Source: Pseudomonas sp. Ant30-3
GTDB lineage: Bacteria; Pseudomonadota; Gammaproteobacteria; Pseudomonadales; Pseudomonadaceae
Direction: 5' to 3'
Length of the DNA stretch: 64,000 nucleotides
Assembly (NCBI RefSeq): GCF_000690905.1
Contig: NZ_JMCL01000059.1
Coordinates: 1-64,000, forward strand
In this document: positions 38,216 through 46,466 of the stretch, in pieces
Numbering within the stretch: position 1 is the stretch's first letter
How the letters are laid out: each line of letters begins with the position of its first letter
Made by a program: the position numbers and the translations under genes
Notes under the pieces: generated by a model
Seen by the model: the letters and a program-made list of their open reading frames with translations, nothing else
Databases searched by the model: none
What the model was told of the DNA's origin: nothing

Positions 38216-38422
38216 TTGCCTTCAGCTCGCGCGTTGTTGCCCTTTTCACCTGCTTCACAGCGCGCGCTGAAACAGGATACTGATGCTACGTCAGCTGTTT
38301 GCTCTGGTGCCGTGGCCGCGCCTGCAACATGGAAGTATTTGATCGTATTACTGCTGATCGAGGTCTTTATCGGCGTCGACCTTTGGCGAATGCGACCGAT
38401 ACGTTTGTTGCAGCGCGTATAA
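38216..38422 (+). CDS. Possible small membrane protein, doubtful
   Basis: A 68-codon frame with a TTG start (38216) whose C-terminal half has one hydrophobic segment (TWKYLIVLLLIEVFIGVDLW) and a basic end (RMRPIRLLQRV). A GTG inside could give a shorter form. No ribosome binding site is clear and I know no homologue. The gap 37921-38456 otherwise shows only a -10-like TATAAT at 38146-38151 and a short hairpin (GCGATG/CATCGC, 38199-38213). Confidence 0.25.
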   Translation: MPSARALLPFSPASQRALKQDTDATSAVCSGAVAAPATWKYLIVLLLIEVFIGVDLWRMRPIRLLQRV

Positions 38423-38456
38423 CCAGAATTTAAATCTCAACCTATCAGGTAGCACT

Positions 38457-38657
38457 GTGACGAAAGACGAACTGCGCGCGGAACTTGAGCGCCAGGAACA
38501 ACGTTACAAGGAAGTTTACGGCGGGGAAGTCACCACCTACGCCGCACAGCCCGAACCGGAACGCAAACCCTGGCGTAAACGCGCCACCGTTCAGGATCAG
38601 GCTTTTACCCAGGAATTGCAGAAGATGGAAAAGGAACTCAAAGCCGAAGAGCCTTGA
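38457..38657 (+). CDS. Conserved small protein of unknown function
   Basis: A 66-residue charged protein starting with GTG 38457 ([20 protein letters not shown]). It has an N-terminal helix, a [20 protein letters not shown] centre and an acidic-basic C-terminal helix ([15 protein letters not shown]). It resembles a conserved small protein found near the phosphate transporter gene in Pseudomonas. No function is known. Confidence 0.7.
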   Translation: MTKDELRAELERQEQRYKEVYGGEVTTYAAQPEPERKPWRKRATVQDQAFTQELQKMEKELKAEEP

Positions 38658-39032
38658 AGCCTCGGCCTGACTTCCTCCAAGGGTCGGCGACTGCTCTCGC
38701 TAAAAGCGGGAAGCAGCGACGGAGCCATCCGCGCCAGCCATGAGCGGCCGCGGCCAACTCATCTATAGGATGAGGCGAATGACTCATATCCGGCCCGCTT
38801 CTCAGAAATTTCTCACAAGCTGCGAAGCTTCTTGCAAACGCGAGCAAAACGCTCCTGCCTGTTTGCTTTTGAAATAAATTCAACGACTTGCCAAACCCGC
38901 CGAACCGCTGGGTTATAGGGCGCCGTGACCAATTAATTCGTTGAAGGATGTTACCGATGAGCACTCAATGCATCGATTTTCACACTTTTCTGGCATAATC
39001 GCGCCCCCTTACGACCGGGTCAGAAAACCTTC
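38658..39032. other. 375-base gap upstream of pitA
   Basis: No gene is supported. A -10-like CATAAT at 38994-38999 may serve pitA. A 13-codon frame (38957-38998) after a GAAGGA site could be a leader peptide but has no support. Confidence 0.4.
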
Positions 39033-40508
39033 ATGATCGATTTATTCAGCGGACTGGATGCTTGGGTGCTTGTGAGCCTCTTGCTCGCCCTCGCCTTTGT
39101 CCTCGCCTTCGAGTTCATCAACGGCTTTCATGACACCGCTAACGCGGTGGCCACCGTTATTTACACCAAGGCCATGCCGCCACATCTGGCAGTATTCTTT
39201 TCCGGCGTGTTCAACTTTCTCGGCGTGCTGCTGGGCGGTGTTGGCGTAGCCTATGCCATCGTCCACCTGCTGCCGGTGGAACTGCTGATCAATGTGAACA
39301 CCGGTCACGGACTGGCCATGGTGTTCTCGCTGCTCGCCGCCGCCATCACCTGGAACCTGGGCACCTGGTACTTCGGTATCCCGGCCTCCAGCTCCCACAC
39401 GCTGATCGGCTCGATCCTCGGCGTCGGCCTGGCCAACGCGTTGATCAACGACATTCCGTTGGCCGATGGCGTGAACTGGCAGAAGGCGATCGATATCGGT
39501 GCCTCTCTCGTATTCTCGCCGATGGCCGGTTTCCTGGTCGCTGCGCTGATTCTGATCGGCCTTAAATGGTGGCGTCCGCTGTCGAAGATGCACAAGACGC
39601 CGGAACAACGCCGCAAGATCGACGATAAAAAGCATCCACCGTTCTGGAATCGCCTGGTACTGGTGATCTCGGCCATGGCGGTGAGCTTCGTGCACGGTTC
39701 CAACGACGGTCAGAAAGGTATCGGCCTGATCATGCTGGTACTGATCGGTATCGTCCCTGCGCAGTTCGTACTGGACCTGGGCAGCTCGACTTACCAGATC
39801 GAACGGACCCGCGATGCGACCCTGCACCTGAGTCAGTTCTACAAGCGTAACGCCGACACCCTGGGCGAGTACCTGGCCCTTGGCAAAAGCGTGGAAGGCG
39901 ATCTGCCGGAGAAATTCCGTTGCAACCCGCAACAGACCGAACCGACCATCGCTGCTTTGCTGGACACCCTCAAAGGTGTCGCGGACTACCGTTCTTTGCC
40001 TGCGGACAGCCGCATTGAGGTACGTCGCTACCTGCTCTGCCTGGACGACACCGCGAAGAAAGTCGGCAAGCTGCCTACCTTGGCAGCCCGTGAAAAGGCT
40101 GACCTGGACAAGCTGCGCAAAGACCTGACAGCCACCACTGAATACGCGCCGTTCTGGGTGATTCTGGCGGTCGCACTGGCCTTGGGCCTGGGCACCATGG
40201 TCGGCTGGAAACGCGTGGTGCTGACCATTGGCGAGAAAATCGGCAAGCAAGGCATGACCTATTCCCAAGGCATGTCGGCGCAGATCACCACCGCCAGCCT
40301 GATCGGCATGGCCAACATCTTCAGCCTGCCGGTGTCCACCACTCACGTGCTGTCGTCGGGCGTGGCCGGCACCATGGTCGCCAACAAAAGCGGCCTGCAA
40401 GGCGGCACCGTGAGAACCATCCTGCTGGCCTGGGTCCTGACCCTGCCGGCCACCGTGGCGCTATCGGCCGGCCTGTTCTGGCTGGCGTCGAAGGCGCTGG
40501 GCAGCTGA
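39033..40508 (+). CDS. pitA: Inorganic phosphate transporter (Pit family)
   Basis: A 491-residue low-affinity phosphate permease. The two Pit signature repeats are present: GFHDTANAVATVIYTKAM in the N-terminal half and SFVHGSNDGQKGIGLIMLVL in the second, with GIPASSSHTLIGSILG and SLPVSTTHVLSSGVAGTMVA as the matching later repeats. About 10 membrane helices and a long cytoplasmic insert (about residues 265-365). It moves metal-phosphate with protons. A terminator follows 19 bases after the stop. Confidence 0.93.
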   Translation: MIDLFSGLDAWVLVSLLLALAFVLAFEFINGFHDTANAVATVIYTKAMPPHLAVFFSGVFNFLGVLLGGVGVAYAIVHLLPVELLINVNTGHGLAMVFSLLAAAITWNLGTWYFGIPASSSHTLIGSILGVGLANALINDIPLADGVNWQKAIDIGASLVFSPMAGFLVAALILIGLKWWRPLSKMHKTPEQRRKIDDKKHPPFWNRLVLVISAMAVSFVHGSNDGQKGIGLIMLVLIGIVPAQFVLDLGSSTYQIERTRDATLHLSQFYKRNADTLGEYLALGKSVEGDLPEKFRCNPQQTEPTIAALLDTLKGVADYRSLPADSRIEVRRYLLCLDDTAKKVGKLPTLAAREKADLDKLRKDLTATTEYAPFWVILAVALALGLGTMVGWKRVVLTIGEKIGKQGMTYSQGMSAQITTASLIGMANIFSLPVSTTHVLSSGVAGTMVANKSGLQGGTVRTILLAWVLTLPATVALSAGLFWLASKALGS

Positions 40509-40526
40509 TACGTTGCTGCAATGATG

Positions 40527-40558
40527 AAGGCGCGTTCCGTGAGGTTCGCGCCTTTTTT
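40527..40558 (+). terminator. Rho-independent terminator of pitA
   Basis: AAGGCGCG, 12-base loop, CGCGCCTT followed by a T run (40553-40558), 19 bases after the pitA stop. Confidence 0.85.
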
Positions 40559-40591
40559 GTGGCTGATGGATATCCCACGAACACCACATCG

Positions 40592-40684
40592 TGTGGGAGC
40601 CGAGCTTGCTCGCGATAGCGGGCTTTCAGTCAATGCAAATGTTGAATGCAATGGCCTCATCGCGAGCAAGCTCGGCTCCCACAA
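40592..40684. repeat. Inverted REP pair
   Basis: TGTGGGAGCCGAGCTTGCTC and its inverse (gagcaagctcggctcccaca) face each other 40 bases apart, between the pitA and ccoM terminators. Confidence 0.88.
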
Positions 40685-40694
40685 AATCGCGGAC

Positions 40695-40721
40695 AAAAAA
40701 AAAGGGCAACCGAAGTTGCCC
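40695..40721 (-). terminator. Rho-independent terminator of ccoM
   Basis: On the minus strand GGGCAAC, loop TTCG, GTTGCCC is followed by nine T. It lies 36 bases after the ccoM stop. Confidence 0.93.
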
Positions 40722-40756
40722 AAAATGCCTTGCGTGCTCACTACATCCAGAAAGAC

Positions 40757-40870
40757 CTACGGCTTGCGCTTGTGCGAATCTTTCCAGATAAAAAATCCAA
40801 ACCCTGCGAAAAACACAACCATGAGGCTGACGGTCAGCACTCCGGCGATCACCACGTTGTCGAAAAACAT
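40757..40870 (-). CDS. ccoM: cbb3-type cytochrome c oxidase small subunit CcoM
   Basis: A 37-residue single-helix membrane protein: it starts MFFDNVVIAGVLTVSLMVVF and ends with FFIWKDSHKRKP. Its length, start and end fit CcoM, a subunit found in the P. stutzeri cbb3 oxidase that helps assembly and stability of the complex in the inner membrane. The gene has GGAGG six bases before the ATG, its own terminator and Anr-like boxes upstream, so it is a separate unit away from the ccoNOQP operon. Assignment rests on recalled family sequence. Confidence 0.8.
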   Translation of the reverse strand: MFFDNVVIAGVLTVSLMVVFFAGFGFFIWKDSHKRKP

Positions 40871-40935
40871 GACTGGCCTCCAGCACTTGCCCTGTTGCGA
40901 TAGGGCTAAGTTAACCAATCAGGCAGGAGAGAAAA

Positions 40936-40999
40936 TTGACCGGGATCAATGTCGCCCGAGAATGGGCGTAAAGGAGGGGGTAAAACTGACCTGCATCAA
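40936..40999. promoter_or_regulatory. Anr/FNR-type boxes upstream of ccoM
   Basis: TTGACCGGGATCAA (40936-40949) matches the Anr box TTGAT-N4-ATCAA at nine of ten positions, 66-79 bases before ccoM. A weaker second box, CTGACCTGCATCAA (40986-40999), lies 50 bases further. Both would place ccoM under oxygen control, as expected for a cbb3 subunit. Confidence 0.65.
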
Positions 41000-41013
41000 A
41001 CAATTCAGGCGAT

Positions 41014-41175
41014 TTAACGCTTTTTCGGTTTGTTCTTCGGTTTTTTCCTGGCTTTACCCAACGGCATGGCCTGCTCAAAAGCCTGGCGCACTTCGTTCAG
41101 GCGTTTGTCGTTGAGGTCATGAACACGCTTTGCGCGTTCGGTGTTGAGGTCGATCAGTTTGTCGTCTTGGCTCAT
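41014..41175 (-). CDS. Small basic conserved protein
   Basis: A 53-residue protein: MSQDDKLIDLNTERAKRVHD, a helix LNDKRLNEVRQAFEQAMPLG and a Lys/Arg/Pro-rich tail (KARKKPKNKPKKR) that could bind RNA or DNA. I chose the ATG at 41175; codons upstream to 41208 look non-conserved. It resembles a conserved hypothetical protein of Pseudomonas. No function known. Confidence 0.65.
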   Translation of the reverse strand: MSQDDKLIDLNTERAKRVHDLNDKRLNEVRQAFEQAMPLGKARKKPKNKPKKR

Positions 41176-41247
41176 GGCGTTCGGTGCGTCGCTTGGCAGG
41201 TTTGTCACAATAATGCGGTCTGGCGACAGCGTTGAACAGTCACTGGC

Positions 41248-41589
41248 TCAAACCTGTATATCAACCCAAAGCCCCTGGCGCTCTTCGTTATCGATCAGCG
41301 GCGCAACCGGCACCGTGTTGTCAGCGTTCAGCACGTGGCCGGGGATCGGCAGATGTTGTTCGGGATCTTCATCAGCTTCATGGCGACGCTTCTCTCGCTC
41401 CTGCTTGCGCCGCTGTTCCTCGCGCAGTTGGTAAGCCGCTTCTTCCGCGTCCCGTTGCTGCAGGTCGATGGTGCTTTCGCTGGAGCTTTCCTGCACCGGC
41501 ACAACGGGCGGAATCTCGGGGCGCTGGCGCACCGGATCCGTTTGTGAGGTGATGGGCACGGCGCTCAAAGGGAGCATGGGTGGCAACAT
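41248..41589 (-). CDS. Conserved protein of unknown function
   Basis: A 113-residue protein with a Pro-rich start (MLPPMLPLSAVPITSQTDPV), a charged coiled-coil segment (LQQRDAEEAAYQLREEQRRK to EKRRHEADED) and a C-terminal PLIDNEERQGLWVDIQV. AGGAGA lies nine bases before ATG 41589. It is next to the small basic protein on the same strand (72-base gap) and diverges from rapA. No family function is known. Confidence 0.65.
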   Translation of the reverse strand: MLPPMLPLSAVPITSQTDPVRQRPEIPPVVPVQESSSESTIDLQQRDAEEAAYQLREEQRRKQEREKRRHEADEDPEQHLPIPGHVLNADNTVPVAPLIDNEERQGLWVDIQV

Positions 41590-41806
41590 AATGATTAGTC
41601 TCCTGTCAGCAGTCTGTCGGCTGCGCGGATGGCGACTTGAGCCATCGGTCGCAAACTGTGACCTGATTGGCACTCATTGGTGCCCGATCGACGCCACTTG
41701 CATTGTTCAACTATCGTAAACACGTCAGTTTTTATGAGAGTCCTTTGGCCCTCAAGCCAGCATTCCGTTAAGATAGCCCGCTTTTTCAAGGTGGGAGTCA
41801 GGCAGC

Positions 41807-44653
41807 ATGGCGCAGCAGTATCAACCGGGGCAACGCTGGATCAGTGACAGCGAAGCCGAGCTGGGTTTGGGCACCGTTCTGGCACAGGACGGCCGCTTGT
41901 TGACCGTGCTCTATCCGGCCACTGGCGACACTCGCCAGTACGCGCTACGGAACGCGCCACTCACCCGTGTCCGGTTTTCGCCGGGCGACTCGATCACGCA
42001 TTTCGAAGGCTGGAAGCTGACGGTCCAAGAAGTCGACGACGTCGATGGCCTGCTGGTCTACCACGGCCTCAACGCACAGAACGAAGTCGTTACGCTGCCC
42101 GAAACCCAACTGTCCAACTTCATTCAGTTCCGTCTGGCCAGCGATCGCCTGTTCGCCGGACAGATCGACCCCCTGGCCTGGTTTTCGCTGCGCTACCACA
42201 CGCTGGAACACACCAGCCGCCAATTGCAGTCTTCGCTTTGGGGACTGGGCGGCGTGCGTGCGCAACCGATCGCGCACCAATTGCACATTGCCCGTGAAGT
42301 CGCCGACCGCATTGCACCGCGGGTGTTGCTGGCGGACGAAGTGGGTCTGGGCAAGACCATCGAAGCTGGCCTGATGATCCACCGTCAATTGCTCTCGGGC
42401 CGTGCCAGCCGCGTGCTGATTCTGGTTCCGGAAAACCTCCAGCACCAGTGGCTGGTCGAGATGCGCCGACGCTTCAACCTGCAGGTTGCGCTGTTCGACG
42501 AAGAACGCTTCATCGAAAGCGATGCCACCAACCCGTTTGAAGACACTCAACTCGCCCTGGTTGCGCTGGAGTGGCTGGTCGACGACGAGAAGGCGCAAGA
42601 CGCGCTGTTCGCCGCCGGTTGGGACCTGATGGTCGTCGACGAAGCCCACCACCTTGTCTGGCACGAAGAAAAGGCCAGCAAGGAATATTCGCTGGTCGAA
42701 CAGCTCGCTGAAGTGATTCCGGGTGTTTTGCTGCTCACCGCGACCCCGGAACAGCTCGGTCAGGACAGCCACTTCGCGCGTCTGCGCCTGCTCGATCCCA
42801 ATCGTTTCCATGACCTGCACGCCTTCCGCGCCGAGAGCGAAAACTATCGCCCGGTGGCCGAAGCCGTTCAGGAGCTGATGGACAAGGGACGTCTGTCCCC
42901 CGAAGCGCACAAGACTATCCACGGTTTCCTCGGTAATGAAGGCGAGGCGCTGCTGACCGCCGTCAACGATGGCGACACCGAAGCCAGCGCGCGTCTGGTG
43001 CGTGAGTTGCTGGACCGTCACGGCACTGGCCGCGTGTTGTTTCGCAACACTCGCGCGGCGGTGCAGGGTTTTCCGGAACGCAAACTGCACCCCTACCCAC
43101 TGCCATGCCCGGACGAGTACCTCGAACTGCCACTGGGCGAGCACGCCGAGTTGTACCCGGAAGTCAGTTTCCAGGCCCAGCCGGAGGCCAGCGAAGAAGA
43201 ACGCTGGTGGAAATTCGACCCGCGCGTCGAATGGCTGATCGACACGCTGAAAATGCTCAAACGCACCAAAGTGCTGGTGATCTGTGCCCACGCTGAAACC
43301 GCCATGGACCTGGAAGACGCCCTGCGCGTGCGTTCCGGCATCCCGGCCACGGTGTTCCATGAAGGCATGAACATCCTTGAGCGTGACCGCGCTGCCGCTT
43401 ACTTCGCCGACGAAGAATTTGGCGCACAGGTTCTGATCTGTTCGGAAATCGGCAGTGAAGGCCGTAACTTCCAGTTCTCGCATCACCTGGTGCTGTTCGA
43501 TCTGCCGTCGCACCCCGACCTGCTGGAACAGCGTATCGGTCGTCTCGACCGTATCGGTCAGAAGCACATCATCGAACTGCACGTGCCTTACCTGGAAACC
43601 AGCCCGCAAGAGCGCCTGTTCCAGTGGTACCACGAAGCGTTGAATGCCTTCCTCAATACCTGCCCGACCGGCAACGCCTTGCAACACCAGTTCGGTGCAC
43701 GCCTGCTGCCCCTGCTGGAAAACGCCGATGACGGCGAGTGGCAAGCGCTGATCGATGAAGCCCGCGACGAACGCGTGCGCTTGGAAGCCGAACTGCACAC
43801 CGGACGCGACCGTTTGCTGGAGCTCAACTCCGGCGGCGCTGGCGAGGGCGATGCGCTGGTCGAGGACATTCTTGAGCAAGACGACCAGTTTGCCCTGCCG
43901 ATCTACATGGAAACCCTGTTTGACGCGTTCGGTATCGACAGCGAAGACCATTCGGAAAATGCGCTGATCCTCAAGCCGAGCGAAAAAATGCTCGACGCCA
44001 GTTTCCCGCTGGGTGACGACGAAGGCGTGACCATCACCTACGACCGCAATCAGGCGCTGTCTCGCGAAGACATGCAATTCATCACTTGGGAGCACCCGAT
44101 GGTTCAGGGCGGCATGGACCTGGTCCTGTCCGGCTCGATGGGCAACACCGCCGTAGCGCTGATCAAGAACAAGGCGCTGAAGCCCGGCACCGTGTTGCTC
44201 GAACTGCTTTACGTCAGTGAAGTGGTTGCACCGCGGTCGTTGCAACTGGGTCGTTATCTGCCGCCGGCTGCACTGCGTTGCCTGCTGGATGCCAACGGCA
44301 ACGACCTGTCGGCGCGGGTAGCCTTCGAGACGCTGAACGATCAGCTCGAAAGCGTGCCGCGTGCCAGCGCCAACAAGTTCATCCAGGCTCAGCGCGACCA
44401 GCTGACGCCGCGGATCAATGCCGGTGAAGAGAAAATCTTCCCGCGTCACGCCGAACGTGTCGCTGAAGCACAGCGTCGTCTGGCTGCCGACACCGATGAA
44501 GAACTGGCGCGCCTGACCGCGTTGCAAGCCGTCAACCCGACGGTGCGCGACAGCGAGCTGGTGGCCCTGCGCCAACAACGCGAGCAAGGTCTGGCGATGC
44601 TAGACAAAGCGGCGTTGCGACTGGAAGCGATTCGGGTGTTGGTCGCGGGTTAA
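41807..44653 (+). CDS. rapA: RNA polymerase-associated ATPase RapA
   Basis: A 948-residue Swi2/Snf2 ATPase that frees stalled or post-termination RNA polymerase. Motifs: Walker A in [24 protein letters not shown] box [10 protein letters not shown], motif [14 protein letters not shown], and motifs [23 protein letters not shown] with [15 protein letters not shown]-terminal Tudor-like domains ([20 protein letters not shown]) and a long C-terminal region are typical. The length is normal. A terminator follows directly. Confidence 0.97.
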   Translation: MAQQYQPGQRWISDSEAELGLGTVLAQDGRLLTVLYPATGDTRQYALRNAPLTRVRFSPGDSITHFEGWKLTVQEVDDVDGLLVYHGLNAQNEVVTLPETQLSNFIQFRLASDRLFAGQIDPLAWFSLRYHTLEHTSRQLQSSLWGLGGVRAQPIAHQLHIAREVADRIAPRVLLADEVGLGKTIEAGLMIHRQLLSGRASRVLILVPENLQHQWLVEMRRRFNLQVALFDEERFIESDATNPFEDTQLALVALEWLVDDEKAQDALFAAGWDLMVVDEAHHLVWHEEKASKEYSLVEQLAEVIPGVLLLTATPEQLGQDSHFARLRLLDPNRFHDLHAFRAESENYRPVAEAVQELMDKGRLSPEAHKTIHGFLGNEGEALLTAVNDGDTEASARLVRELLDRHGTGRVLFRNTRAAVQGFPERKLHPYPLPCPDEYLELPLGEHAELYPEVSFQAQPEASEEERWWKFDPRVEWLIDTLKMLKRTKVLVICAHAETAMDLEDALRVRSGIPATVFHEGMNILERDRAAAYFADEEFGAQVLICSEIGSEGRNFQFSHHLVLFDLPSHPDLLEQRIGRLDRIGQKHIIELHVPYLETSPQERLFQWYHEALNAFLNTCPTGNALQHQFGARLLPLLENADDGEWQALIDEARDERVRLEAELHTGRDRLLELNSGGAGEGDALVEDILEQDDQFALPIYMETLFDAFGIDSEDHSENALILKPSEKMLDASFPLGDDEGVTITYDRNQALSREDMQFITWEHPMVQGGMDLVLSGSMGNTAVALIKNKALKPGTVLLELLYVSEVVAPRSLQLGRYLPPAALRCLLDANGNDLSARVAFETLNDQLESVPRASANKFIQAQRDQLTPRINAGEEKIFPRHAERVAEAQRRLAADTDEELARLTALQAVNPTVRDSELVALRQQREQGLAMLDKAALRLEAIRVLVAG

Positions 44654-44680
44654 ACGCCCTGCTCCACCGGTAAAAAAGAA

Positions 44681-44707
44681 GGCCCGCAGCGATGCGGGCC
44701 TTTTTTT
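44681..44707. terminator. Terminator after rapA (may work both ways)
   Basis: GGCCCGCA, loop GCGA, TGCGGGCC, then seven T; an A-rich run before the stem could serve the other strand. Confidence 0.92.
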
Positions 44708-44740
44708 ATCTGTCTGTTTTGTGCTGTTCTTGAGGGCCTG

Positions 44741-44830
44741 ATCGCGAGCAGGCTCACTCCTACAGTGTCCGAGTCGAACACAAAGTTTGTGAACAACACT
44801 GAATCTGTGGGAGTGAGCCTGCTCGCGATG
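44741..44830. repeat. Inverted REP pair
   Basis: ATCGCGAGCAGGCTCACTCC and its inverse (ggagtgagcctgctcgcgat) flank about 35 bases between the rapA terminator and the MFS gene end. The arms are oriented opposite to most other pairs in the window. Confidence 0.85.
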
Positions 44831-44834
44831 ACGA

Positions 44835-46184
44835 TTAAGCCGTCGCCGCTGAACCTGCAGGCTCAACCACCGCCACCATCCCATCCTTCATCCGCTGGGC
44901 ATCGCGCACAAAAGTGCGCGATGCCATGAACAGAAACACCATGGTCAGCAGCAGCGCCACCGGAATCAGGTACATCGCGTCGTGCAAGCCCACGGCCTTG
45001 AACGCTTCGGTCATCTGCCCGGCGCCTGCAGCCAGCATCGCCGTGTGAGCGAAGTGATCGGACAAAGCACCCACCACCACCGGACCCAAACCACCGCCCA
45101 GCAAATACAGCCCGGCGAAGAACAATGCCACGGCCGTGGCCCGCAGGCGCGGTTCGACCACGTCTTGAATAGCGGTGTAAACGCAGGTGTAGAAGTTGTA
45201 AGCGAATAACCAGCCCAGACTGAACACACCGACAAACAGGCCGATTTCAATGCGCCCGGCATGCAGTGCCCAAGCGGTGCAGACGGTCGAGATGATCAGG
45301 CTAAACGCGGCGAACAGCAGCCGCCCATTGGCAACTCGCTGATGAATCTTGTCCGCGACCCAGCCACCCAAGGTCAGGCCGAACAGCCCGGTCACGCCGA
45401 CGATGATGCCGGTGGCCACTGCCGCTTCATGCAAAGGCATCAGAAAATAGCGCTGCAGCATCGGCACCAGAAACGAGTTGCAAGCGTAGGTGGCGAAGTT
45501 GAAGCACAACCCCGCCATCACCAGCCAGAGGAACGTCGGCACCGCGAGCACACGGCGGATCGGCCGGTCGACACGCTCTTGCGACACCTGCACCGCTTCC
45601 GCAGCGCCGCGCTTGGGTTCTTTGATGAAGAACATGAAGACGGCCAGGATCAGCCCTGGCACCGCAGCGATGAAGAAAGGTGCGCGCCAGCTGTCGAACA
45701 CCTTGACCATCCAGCCGATGGTGAAGAACGCCAGCAACAGGCCCAATGGCAGACCGAGCATGAAGATGCCCATCGCCCTCGCGCGGCGGTGAGCCGGGAA
45801 CAGATCGCCGATCAGCGAGTTGGCGGCCGGTGCGTAACTGGCTTCGCCGATGCCGATGCCCATGCGCACGATCAGGAACGTCCAGAAACTGCCGACCAGT
45901 CCGTTGACCGCCGTCAGCCCGCTCCAGGCCGCCAGGCCCCAGCCCATGAGTTTGGCGCGCGAGCCGGTATCGGCCATGCGCCCCAGGGGCAGGCCGGCGA
46001 TCGCATAAACGATGGTGAATGCCGTGCCGATGATCCCCAGCTGAAAATCACTGAGGGACCATTCCATGCGAATCGGCTCGATGATGATGGCCGGGATGGT
46101 GCGGTCGAAAAAGTTGAACAGGTTGGCCAGGAACAGCAGGAACAGAATGCGCCAGGCATTCGCCGCTTGGGTCGAGTTCTGCAT
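44835..46184 (-). CDS. MFS transporter (spinster-like)
   Basis: A 449-residue, 12-helix major facilitator. The helix 1 motif NLFNFFDRTIPAIIIEPIRM and GLPLGRMADTGSRAKLMGWG in loop 2-3 are typical of the Spns-like group, as is IGIGEASYAPAANSLIGDLF in helix 4-5. The substrate is unknown; relatives move organic acids, lipids or aromatic compounds. ATG 46184. It appears monocistronic, with a REP pair at its 3' end. Confidence 0.85.
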   Translation of the reverse strand: MQNSTQAANAWRILFLLFLANLFNFFDRTIPAIIIEPIRMEWSLSDFQLGIIGTAFTIVYAIAGLPLGRMADTGSRAKLMGWGLAAWSGLTAVNGLVGSFWTFLIVRMGIGIGEASYAPAANSLIGDLFPAHRRARAMGIFMLGLPLGLLLAFFTIGWMVKVFDSWRAPFFIAAVPGLILAVFMFFIKEPKRGAAEAVQVSQERVDRPIRRVLAVPTFLWLVMAGLCFNFATYACNSFLVPMLQRYFLMPLHEAAVATGIIVGVTGLFGLTLGGWVADKIHQRVANGRLLFAAFSLIISTVCTAWALHAGRIEIGLFVGVFSLGWLFAYNFYTCVYTAIQDVVEPRLRATAVALFFAGLYLLGGGLGPVVVGALSDHFAHTAMLAAGAGQMTEAFKAVGLHDAMYLIPVALLLTMVFLFMASRTFVRDAQRMKDGMVAVVEPAGSAATA

Positions 46185-46466
46185 GGGTCCGTCTCGTTTA
46201 TTGTTATTGGGGCTTCACTGCCAATGCATCCGAGCCCGGAGCATGCAATCTAGTCACGCTCGTGCACGCTGTCTGTAATTATTCGTAAAGCTGATATCCA
46301 ACCATGGCGCGTCGCAGGGGCCACGTAGCTTTTTAATTTCGTAACGCGCTAACCCTCATTCCAAAAAAAAATGACACCAAAGTGCCACTATTGCTTGCAC
46401 TCTTCCTATACTCCCAAGAAATCGCCCGGTGTTACGGCGCTAAACAGAATGATGGACGGGCATGCT

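Noticed and set aside
38957..38998. A 13-codon frame with a GAAGGA site before pitA, a possible leader peptide
   Set aside because: It is short, has no regulatory hairpin or repeated codons, and can be chance.
41945..44587. An 880-codon minus-strand open frame
   Set aside because: It is the complement of rapA, with shadow-frame composition and no motif.
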